In this document: piece by piece, positions 30,700-39,680 of the stretch
Position numbering within the stretch: the stretch's first letter is position 1
Layout of the letters: every line of letters starts with the position of its first letter
Assembly: GCF_000143415.4 (NCBI RefSeq)
Contig: NW_003314383.1
Span: forward strand, 394,291 to 433,970
From: Selaginella moellendorffii
Taxonomy: Eukaryota > Streptophyta > Lycopodiopsida > Selaginellales > Selaginellaceae
Direction: 5' to 3'
Length of the DNA stretch: 39,680 nucleotides
The notes under the pieces: generated by a model
What the model saw: only the letters and a program-made list of their open reading frames with translations
Databases searched by the model: none
What the model was told of the DNA's origin: nothing
Made by a program: the position numbers and the translations under genes

Positions 30700-31620
30700 T
30701 CAGCTTAAAATGGCTTTGGAGTATCTTCAACCAGCTTTTGGAGGTGTCATAGTGGATGTGAGCTGACCGAGAGATGGCCATTGGACGTTAGAACACGAAC
30801 TTCCTGTAAGCTTCTGCGCTATATGTACTCACTAGCAAACTTCTGGTTCAAACAGGTTGGAAGACACAAGTACATGTGATTGATAACGAGCTATGCATTC
30901 ACAATCCTCACGTTCCTATAACGAACCCAGACAGAAAATGCAACTACAAGAATTATATTGAGGTATGCTATGATTCTCTGATCATCCAAACTAAAGTGTG
31001 TATGTTTTCCAGGGGACGAGTGTGGCATTTACCTTGGAAGGAGTTTTGACAATACCCTGACAAGTACTGTTAGACTCCTTCCAGGTAAGAATAAAGAGGA
31101 GGTTGTCAAGCAGCTGCGCTATTATTCAAGGCTCCTGGTCACGGCACTTCCAGTAAGTAATTTTGTATAGTGTTTCTTGCATGTTCATTCTTAACTCGTT
31201 TATTCAAGGTTTATGTAATCCAAGAGTATGCACGACTTAGCATGACCTCTCTCCCTGGAAGTTCCTTCTCTTACGCTGGCTCACTGTAAGTATCACTGTT
31301 ACGTTTTCTCTTGAGATATGCAAGCTCTTTACACTTGGTGTTTGTTTTTTCAGTGCTCTGGCCGCGATGGGATTTGGAACTCTAGTTTTGTTTGTTTATC
31401 AAAACTATGGTTTTTCCTCAGCTTGATGACCACACCGGGCCGCAGTGTCACTGGGATGGAGCTAAGCGAGCAGGCAGGCAGGATCCACTTACATTGTCCA
31501 AAGGAGGTGAAGCCATTCAAGAGGCTTCACTCTCGTCAAGTGTCAACTCAATGGTAAGCTTCGAGATATTTTTCCATTCATTCGTTTGCTAAGTGACGAT
31601 CATCACAGGTGGAGCCTTGA
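30700..31620 (+). pseudogene. Unidentified fragmented gene debris
   Basis: Exon-like segments with GT-AG borders occur on the plus strand: MALEYLQPAFGGVIVDVS (30711-30764, reminiscent of the start of a SAM methyltransferase fold, then a stop), VHVIDNELCIHNPHVPITNP and KCNYKNYIE (30880-30960), CGIYLGRSFDN (about 31020-31085), LRYYSRLLVTALP (31112-31152), VYVIQEYARLSMTSLPGSS (31210-31260) and LALAAMGFGTLVLFVYQNYG (31350-31420, hydrophobic). Phases do not agree across the pieces. I do not recognise the parent gene or genes. These are probably relics of one or two plant genes. Confidence 0.4.
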
Positions 31621-32283
31621 CTGCGAGAACGTTTCATCAATGTGGATGCTCGTGCTGCCACCGCCCACCCAGCACCACACTGGCCCGCCCCCGGCCGCGC
31701 CGCTCTGCCGCCACCGCCACCGCCACCGCCGCCCCGCTGCCCTGCCACCGCGCCCGAAACTAACTCGAAAATTCTGGCAACTGCAGTTCTTGTCTCGAAA
31801 ATTCATCTTAGCATAAGTAGTTTCGCTAAATAATGGCCCATGAGAGTGTGAGGGTGTTCGAGACTCGAGAGTGTACAAATTTGCAGCAGGGGAAAAAATC
31901 CAAGGATGAAGAAATGTCATGCAAAATCAGAAAACATTCTTCTGCCATAGCCGCATGTTGACGAGCGCCAAAGGGAAAAAGGTGTGTGAGGTAATGCAAA
32001 ATGCTGAAACAGCACAGCAACAATAGTCTACTTCGAGCAGTAAGTGTCAGAGTCAAAAGATTTATTGTGACTTTTTACCAAAATGTAACTCCTCTTTTTT
32101 TCTTCTTACTTCTTTTGGTTGGGCTTAAACTTTACATGGCTTTTCATGTTGTGCAGGGCCATGTGGACTCAGAGGAAAGCTGATACTAGATGGACGAAAA
32201 TTTTAATGATGAAACGAGTAAATTGAAATCACTATATTTTGACAGACCCCATATATACGCCTGGGAAAAAGGTGTAGGGTTTA
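31621..32283. other. Intergenic DNA with a CCG/CCA-rich block
   Basis: A C-rich low-complexity stretch at about 31660-31755 (GCCACCGCCACCGCCACCG and similar) would encode poly-Pro/Ala but sits in no supported gene. The remainder up to 32283 is AT-rich and should hold the promoter of the next gene. TATATA at 32252-32257 lies about 30 bp before its inferred start codon. Confidence 0.5.
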
Positions 32284-35055
32284 ATGGAGAGCGTCTGCGA
32301 TGACGGCGAGGAGCGCTTGCGGGATCTTTGCGGGCCTGACTATGAGCGCCTTCAGCGGCAAGGCTATTCGGCCTCCAGGTTGTGGACGGCCGATGTAGAT
32401 GAGGTTTTCGCCTTGTTTCCAGGAAATCCTCATCTCGCATGCCGGATATATAAGTTGTTCAACTGTAAGTTCTTTCGCTGTTTCTTTAGGCTACTGTTCT
32501 TTTTGCATTTCCTGTGCAGTAGAGGCTCGCAGCAGCAAGATCATGGACCTAGTGGCAAAGAAAGAAACACGAGACCCCAAGCTGCTACAGTGGATAAAGG
32601 AGAGGTTGGAGTATGTTTCGTACGAGTGGCTGCGTCAATGTGAAAGGCTCCTCATGCAGAAGCCGATAGGTGAAAGTTCTGTGTTTTCGTCTGGTGCTCG
32701 AGTATTCTCTTGCTTGTGCCTGTGCAGAGAACACTAGGCCTGATCGTGATCGTTTGTGGCACGAGATTAATACGAAAGTGGCGATGAAATCGTTACGGAG
32801 GGAGTACGTTGGGGAGGCCCATAAGATATTGTACAAGGAGCTGTGTAAGTTGAGGAACGAATGCTCAAAGAGTAAGTCTTGAATTCTTCTGTTATTGTGG
32901 CTTATAGCACTGGCTATTGTGTAGACGAGCACTACAGCTGCTATACCTCCATAGTACAGGGTTCTGGCACGGGGAAAACACGCGGGGTGATGCAGATGTC
33001 GCGCCTGGGAGTGTATATTTGCTATTGCAGCACGGCGGCAGCAAACAGTAGCGCCTGTCCTCCTCGAACTGGGGAGCTTGCCAACCAGCTCAGCCGAACG
33101 AACAGTGAGTTGGAGATGGCGCTATACTTCAAAGCATGGCTTTTTGTCCTCCATGAGACGGTGAAGGGTGAGAAGATGAGCTCAGTGCAGTGGATGGATT
33201 CACAGATGGATTCGTCCAGTATTGCGGAGGCCGTGCACAAGAAATGGCTTGAATTGATCAACAGCAGAGCTGTAGAGGAAATTAGTGAGTCACCGGATGA
33301 CAGGAACGAGAATCTACTCCAACGAGAGTTTGAAAACTTGAAGGATGTACTGCCGGAAGAGGGGGAGGTGCAGGTGCTTTTTGTTTTTGATGAAGGTCGT
33401 GGTCTCTTACCGAATGGGGAAAGCACCTTCGGTATGGCACAATCGCCGTTTTACCAGATGAGGCGAGTGGCGAGAGCTTTCTTCACACACAAGAAATACT
33501 TTGCAGTTGTCATTGATACGATGGGGAGTATCAGTAATCTGCAGCACGAGGACCAGTCGAGGAAAGCTAATATCCTGGGACGGCACGAGGACCAGTCGAG
33601 GAAAGCTAATATCCTGGGTTTGCGGCTTTTAAGGCCTATTCATCAGGTGGTGAATATGGACCTTGTTCCTCGGACTACGGATTTGTCTCCAGCTCAGTTG
33701 TTCAGGTATGGAAGGCCCCTATGGAGTAGCCGCCTTGACAGCAATCCAAATGTGTGGAGCCTCCTCGATCTTGCGGAAGCCAAGCTGGTTGGGGTGCTGC
33801 ACGGGGACTTTCAGGGGCAAGCTGTGGACGTCTGTGGTTCTACCGGAAGGGTACAGATGGCTGAGAGCCAGGCGTTGGCCTTGCTTTCAGCATCAGCGGG
33901 CCTGGAGATATGCCCGCGGAGTGCGCAAAGCCAGCTTCTTGTCGCTTCTCACATGAGTATCCTTACGTTCATCTCCCTCGATCGTACGAGAGTGCATATC
34001 AGTCAGCCCGTGGAGCCCGTTGTGAGTGAAGCGGCCGCTAGGATTCTCAACCGCAAGAGTGGCGAGCCTCTAGAAGTTGCTCTAGGGCTGTTCCTGAACG
34101 GCTGCTACAATGGCTATGTGGATGCTGGACATCGGGGGGAATTCATAGTGAAGCTCATCTTGCTGCAAGCTTGTTGGAGCTTGTACAAGGGTGACTACTA
34201 CCTACGCCGCATTCCTCTCCGGGATTATATCGGACGATTGCTGGGCTGGGAGGAGGCACAGGTTGACGAGGCATGCAGCGGCCTGGATGAATCCGCTGCC
34301 GTCTTTTTTAACAGTTTTATGCTGGTTAAGCAGGGGCAGTTGACACCCGAGATCTTGGCAGCTGCGTTCATGAGAGGCTGTGCAATCATGTACAAAGCCA
34401 ACAATAACGTCCGAGGTTATGACATTGTTATTCCGGTCTGGACTTCCTTGGGGATGACTGCGCTGCTCGTTTCGGTCAAAAACAGTAGAAAGTGTGGGTG
34501 GCTCAACAAAGCTTCTACGACTGTGTTGAGGCCGAGGCTCATGCAAGTCTCAGGAATCGAAATCAAAGTGGTGACGGTCCTCATCAATGTCCAAGAACCA
34601 AACCTTAAAGAGCCAGTGCCACCAAAGTTATGGAAGAAGGATGAGATGCATAAGTCTTACTTGCAGGGTGACGAAGCTTATGGCAAGAAAACGGAGCCTG
34701 TTGCGCACATAACAGTTTATGGTCTCGAACGCAACTTTCGTTTCCTTGGTGCTAAGACGAAGAGACTTCTAGCTGAACTTTCAATTGCGGTGCCGGATAC
34801 GGAGGTGGAGGCTGGAAAGCAATCAGAGGAAGCGAAATCATGGCTCCATCTGCTGCTTCCTGACATGTATAAGCTTCCAATTCCAAACGTCTCTGACATT
34901 AAGGAGCTTGGTAAGACACATTCGTGATACGCTATTCCCATGATATCATAATGTGACATTTCAAGTTTACAGGTGATCCGCGACAGAAGCGCCCAATAGA
35001 TGCCACAGAGAAGTTTGCGGACGATTTGCAACAGAAACGCCCAAAAGTTGCCTGA
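32284..35055 (+). CDS. Crinkler-type P-loop NTPase plus PD-(D/E)XK-like nuclease protein (847 aa)
   Basis: Five exons join in phase: 32284-32464, 32520-32669, 32728-32871, 32925-34910 and 34973-35055 (2544 nt). The N-terminal ~158 residues are helical and charged and resemble a SAM-like or adaptor header. The P-loop GSGTGKTR (171-178) is created right at the start of exon 4. Walker B-like VLFVFDEGRGLL has Asp314 and Glu315. The C-terminal part has a conserved-looking AGHRGEFIVKLILLQA (Glu564), then YDIVIPVW (Asp658) and LLVSVKNS (Lys677). This spacing fits a PD-(D/E)XK nuclease core with D...xVK; the usual acidic or Gln residue before V-K is Ser675 here. The tail repeats QKRP twice (DPRQKRPID, QQKRPKVA), which may serve as nuclear localisation signal. 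From family knowledge, NTPase-REase proteins of this layout are the CR/Crinkler-related class of fungi, oomycetes and other eukaryotes. The assignment is by pattern, not by alignment. A 39-bp tandem duplication lies at 33544-33618. Confidence 0.82.
33544..33618 (+). repeat. In-frame 39-bp tandem duplication in the NTPase-nuclease gene
   Basis: The 36-bp segment encoding HEDQSRKANILG appears twice without a mismatch, separated by one codon (Arg), so 13 residues are duplicated between the Walker B region and LRLLRPIHQVV. The lack of any difference suggests a very recent event. Reading frame is kept. Confidence 0.93.
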
Positions 35056-38000
35056 GAGAAGCAAGATCGTGGCCAGGTCGTTTAGAATACTACCTATGAT
35101 TCGGGTTATGTTGCAATGGTTTTGCATAGATATAGGATTATTAAAAGCTTTTATTTTATTTTAGAAAATCAATTTAGCTTTTGGCTATGCAAATCACATG
35201 AGAAACAACACTCAACCATGAAGCTCTCCTTCTCACCAAGATCCCTAACACCACGATTTACACATAAATTTGAAATAGAAAGCAAAATGCATCCTGGAGC
35301 TCACCCTGAGAAAAACAAAATGTCAATGAAGGAGAAAATGATGGAGCTTGTAACTGTCATGACACAAGGCTTGCAAAGATGCAAAGCAATCATGGCCATA
35401 ATAACCCTTGCGAAGGCTATGGCCATAGTTGTGAGGCTTCACCGTGAATTGTGAATTGTAATTGATTTGTATCTAGGGTTTGACTAACTTAAAATATCTT
35501 TAAAAGCCCTTTAGATCCATATATATAACTTATATACTATCTTTGTAACTTGAGTTCCTTTACAAATGAAAATAAAATTGCTGCATGTTGAGTTGCAGCA
35601 ACGCTTGGTTATTTTGTTTTTAAATATTTTTTATTATGATATATAATTTATTATGATCTGTCTAGTATGCAGGTGCTATTCCTGCTTCTGTATATATTAT
35701 ATCTTTTACCCATATATGATCTATTAGTTTCTTATTATGTGTATTGTCTTTTATTATTTGTATATATCCTTCTTTCTTCATTAGTAATATTGCATATAAA
35801 TGACTATAAATCAGAAAAAGTAGAACATTTAAAAATAGAAACAATGGTAATGTCATATACATCACTAGAAAAAAATTTTAAAAACAGAAAAAAAATTTAC
35901 ATAGAAAACCTGGAACAAATATATAAATATTCAAAAACAACTACAAAAATATATACAGAAAATAGATAATAAAAAACTAGTAATATAAATTGGTTCAAAT
36001 AGTTATTGTTGTGCTCTCTCAAAAAATTTTCTTTGGTTGGACTAAAACAATGCAAATGCAAACTCAAGGTTTAGTTAAAAATGAGACCGAAAAGAAAACC
36101 ATTAAGGACGAAAGATCAAACACGTAAATAATTTTTTCTTCTTGGAGAAATGATTTGCAATAAGGTGTTAACTCATTACTTATATTTACATTATGCAATC
36201 AAGAGTCCCTACTTTGATGCATATTAGTTATAGTGGTCTTACAAGTGGTGAGTCAAGGGATGAATAGTGGTGAAGCGTTAAATCATTTTGTCTAAGCTTA
36301 CTATTGAAGATTTAAGTTGCAATGGTCAATTCTTTTTCAGGGAACCTTGGTATTACTCCTTGAATAGCTTGGTGTTGAATTAGTTTTGAGTTTGGTAAAA
36401 TAGAGAACGACATGAACTTGTCCGTGTTATGAATAAAAATTAGTGGTGTTGGGTGTTGTAAGTCTCTATCAATGGAGTGTGGTATTTATGTTGCATTTTG
36501 TCGAATTGAGTTAACACTTGATACTCACATTAAACCTTTAAAAAAATGACATTAGCATTATTCGTGGTGTTGCTTGATTGATGATTATGATTTTTATATC
36601 ATATTCATGTGATAATAAGTAATGTGTTTACGAAGTTGCTTGGTTAAATGATGATCAACCCCAAAGTGGTTGATGGTGAAGTTAATCTACTTATATATAG
36701 TAACAATGAAGTTGGATTCTTAATGGTGGTCTATTATGCTAAATTTAAGTTAATACCTTGGTTCTTAAAGGGTTTAGCCATTGAGGTGTTAGAAAGGGTT
36801 GTAGCATTAATTTGCTATGACTTGTTGGTGAATCTGTTGCACTTGGAGTAGATTGCCGGATGGAAAATGTGTGTAATTGAGGCATTGACATTGCTAGCAC
36901 TTGTGTTAGTGGAAATGGCATTGTTATTTTGAGTAATGAGGAATTTTCCTTAAATCTTGATTTTCCATGTCCTTTTTTTTATTAGTGTTTTGGCTTTATG
37001 TTGGATTTTGAAGGTGGTTAAGAAAGAGTGTTAATGCAATGTAGGTATCCGAAAATATGGTCTTTGTGATTAAGCCTTGGATGTTCATTTTGCATTTTTG
37101 CGGATGTTAGTCTTGGATATAAAAAATATGGGTATGATGTTTGAAACTTAAGCATACTATGGGTCTTGAGAATTTGTATTGAGGTGAAACTATGTGAAGT
37201 TGTTAGTAGGAGGAAGTTGGTTGAGTCTTGAAAGTTTGCATTCCTGGATTGAGGGTAATTCTTTCTCTAGGATGGAAAATTTTCCATAAATTTTTTTAGG
37301 CTTTTCCAATGGTTGATTTGTTGATCACTTTGCTCAAAAACCTTTCCATTTTTGTAAACCAGTACAAACTAGTGAAATGGTTGGTGTTGACTTCGGTTGG
37401 CTTAAATTTTAATACAAAGTTTATATGATGCAACTCAAAAAAGATGCTAACTTTTGGGGTTAAAGCAATTGAGTGGGATAAAGTCTGGAGTTGGTGTAGA
37501 AAAGTAGCCGTTGCATTTTTTTAAGAAAGGTGACCCTATGAGAGTAGTGAGCTCTCACTGATTTTAACTTAGTTTTGGTAGCCTTGCACTTGGCTGAGGA
37601 TGATGATATCCAACTTAATTGTTTAAGGTTGAAATGTTAGTACCCATACTATAGCTTTGTCTATGAGGAGGTTGTGTACCAATATGAGTCCATCTCATGG
37701 TTTTCACTTTAGTTTCGACTGAGTGTTGATTATGCATTACTAGCCTCTTCAAGGCATGCTCAGAGCTATTGATTAGATGTATTGGTGAGCTTATTGCAGT
37801 TGAGTTGGATTCAAATAGTCATTTAGTTTATGTTTGTCCATGAACTTTTATCTCGTACCTGGGGTATTACATTTATGTTGGGCAAGTATATAACTCGATG
37901 ACATAAGTTTAATGTTTGGGTCTTATGAAAGGTAAATTGACGAGTGATTATTAGTTGCTTTGTGACTAGTGATTACTTGTAGACTTTGTCAAAGGATTAT

Positions 38001-39078
38001 TAATACTTGCTTTGTTAGATGATAATTTAGCAATAATAGACTTGCTTACTGGATGGTGTTGCGGAGGATTGTGTCGTTAGACTTATATGGTTTTTCCATA
38101 TTAGTATGTTGACTCTACCTCTGTCGATATCATTTGGTTATATTTAGTCTGTGGTATTTGATTTCATTAAGTCTTGGATGTGGTGATTCACTTCTTGATG
38201 ATGCATTATCTGTAGCTAAGTATTGTTGAAGAACTGGTCTCAGATACTAAGTATAGTATCTTTGACTTTAGTTAGTTTGGTTGCTAGAAAGCTTTGAGTG
38301 GCTATTCACTTTTGCTTTCTTCTAACTTTGTTTTGGTGTTGATGGCATTGAAGTGGTGCCTTATCGTTGACATTGTTGATGTTGAGATTTGAGTGAAGTG
38401 AAATATCTCTCCATAAGATTGATATTAAATTTCATTAGTTTCGATGCAAATAATGTTGATACTTAGGTTGTAGCTTTGTGTTATTGGTATCCATGCATTT
38501 ACTAGTTAGTAATTGTATTGATGTTCAAATGAACTAAATGGCAAGTTGAGTTAGTTGTGTTTTAGATGAGATTGCTTAGTAGGGGTTGAGCTTTGGCTTT
38601 TCCTTGAAAGTGATTAGTCATGGACTATACTAGCATTACAAAGGAAGAGTTAGTGATCGATATTAAAATGTTTAAATCCTTTTTTGAATTTGAGTTGGGG
38701 ATATATCAATCATTGATAGTTTTTTTTGTGCTTATTATAAAGTGAGTTACATCTTGCTATAGATGGATTCATGGAAGATTGTTTAATGATCACTTGTTAA
38801 GTATAGTTTTGTTATACTTAACTTTTGGATTGATACAGATATGCTCTTCATTAGCTTTGGCATTATAAAGTTTAGTTTATGGCATTATAAAGTTTAGCTT
38901 ATGAATGTGTTAAGGAGGATATTATGGGTTGTCCTATGATTTCTTCTTTATCATTGAAATTAATTTATGTAAGATTCGTGATCATTGTTATGCACAACTT
39001 GGCTATAAGTTTTTTCGAGCTTTGGTTCTTTGAGTTTTTTATGCTCATTGTTCCATTTGTTAAAAGTTGTTGGGGAAG
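35056..39078. other. Gene-poor AT-rich DNA
   Basis: From 35100 to 36000 the sequence is extremely AT-rich. The open frame at 35667-35969 looks like composition, not a gene. From about 36200 to 39060 the plus strand is visibly poor in C relative to G, with no long frame. Small features: a 22-bp tandem duplication at about 38860-38901 (GCATTATAAAGTTTAG unit) and a perfect 10-bp inverted repeat GTTAAGTATA/TATACTTAAC at 38796-38822. No RNA gene was recognised. Confidence 0.5.
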
Positions 39079-39680
39079 TGTCGCAAATGTGACTTCGGGT
39101 ATCAAAAGTTACTTGTCAGCCAATCCTTATAAAAACTCTTTTTTTATTGCCACAACAGTAAGAGGTCAGTATTGCTGGACCCTTTATCAATGCCTTTTGT
39201 GTTAGTGGAGTTAACTAGGCATTTTGAGTGTACTTAGACCGGACGAGCATAAGGACGGAATTCTTACATGCCATTAGCTAAACATACTTAGCCCAGTAAG
39301 GAGTTCCTGTATTGTTGTGTCTTGCATTGGCTAATGACAAGAACCCTCGCGTATTGAGACTAGTTATATCGCTACATAATAGCTTACCGTGCTTGCCAAA
39401 CACCCTCGCTATCATGCCCTTTGTGTTAGTCTCATTCTGGTCCCAAATGCTATTTATGGAAAGTGTCTAGATTTGCTTATTTGGCATATCTACAGAATGT
39501 AGAAATTGTTTTGAACATAATGGTATTCATCCCATGTCCAAATTCATAATTTAGAGACATTCCATATTTAGTAAGTTTCGAGTTTGTCCCAAAGACTAAC
39601 TCCTGGTACTAAGGGAGGCTTAGGGTGAAAGCCTAAAGCGTGTGTTTCTCAGGGGGGGGGGGGGGGGGGGGGGGGGGGGG
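39079..39680 (+). mobile_element. Module A copy of the 1.15-kb repeat family, cut by window end
   Basis: It starts TGTCGCAAATGTGACTTCGG and follows module A of 7116-7765 with moderate divergence up to the conserved sequence AAAGCGTGTGTTTCTC. It then enters a G run (39652-39680) that reaches the window edge. Orientation is the same as the copy at 7116. The continuation is not visible, so solo or palindromic arrangement cannot be decided. Confidence 0.8.

Noticed and set aside
30711-30764. Possible SAM-methyltransferase gene start (GGVIVDVS motif)
   Set aside because: Only about 18 codons are recognisable before a stop; too little for a gene call, so it is kept as debris.
35667-35969. 100-codon frame in extreme AT-rich DNA
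   Set aside because: The Leu/Ile/Tyr/Lys-rich text reflects base composition; no ATG context, domain or homology is apparent.
38796-38822. Perfect 10-bp inverted repeat as a terminator or MITE end
   Set aside because: It is a lone short hairpin in AT-rich DNA with no gene ending nearby and no target duplication; probably chance.

Overview
The window is nuclear DNA of a land plant. Plant-type genes (a full-size PDR/ABCG transporter, an organellar bL20 ribosomal protein, a UDP-glycosyltransferase, F-box/LRR remnants, tRNA-Trp and tRNA-Pro) have many very short introns (about 45-130 nt). Secreted Hint-domain genes and a Crinkler-type NTPase/nuclease gene are also present. This combination makes me think of a lycophyte such as Selaginella; that is an inference from gene style, not a database match.

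Layout. 1-15.2 kb and 35.1-39.7 kb are AT-rich, gene-poor repeat DNA; 15.2-35.1 kb is a compact gene island. The left repeat block holds four small LTR elements that fit TRIMs (terminal-repeat retrotransposons in miniature). Their LTRs are about 185-198 bp, start TGTAAGC or similar and end GCTTACA, and most keep a primer-binding site complementary to initiator tRNA-Met. One (5538-6115) is nested in an LTR of another (5497-6679), and both keep perfect 5-bp target duplications. A third (8345-8927) is alone. A fourth (10456-10977) sits inside a 2.8-kb palindromic element (9683-12471) whose centre holds a 402-base assembly gap. The modules of that palindrome recur at 7116-8262 and at the right window edge.

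Gene island, left to right: a broken Hint copy; a plant-conserved membrane protein rebuilt here from six exons (272 aa); tRNA-Trp flanked by two tRNA-Trp fragments and an F-box/LRR remnant; a broken bacterial-type zinc alcohol dehydrogenase; tRNA-Pro; an intact Hint gene (241 aa); a 23-exon PDR transporter (1331 aa); a convergent bL20 gene (196 aa); a C-terminally truncated UGT; a MED6 fragment; unidentified gene debris; and a five-exon 847-aa gene that couples a P-loop NTPase to a PD-(D/E)XK-like nuclease module.

The genes do not form one pathway. The most interesting items are: (1) the NTPase-nuclease gene, which resembles the Crinkler/CR effector architecture of fungi and oomycetes but lies in a plant gene with introns; (2) the three-member secreted Hint family, where the catalytic Cys follows the signal peptide with almost no N-terminal partner; and (3) the TRIM elements nested in each other and in the palindrome. 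All exon coordinates were derived by hand from splice signals and reading phase; none is supported by transcripts.
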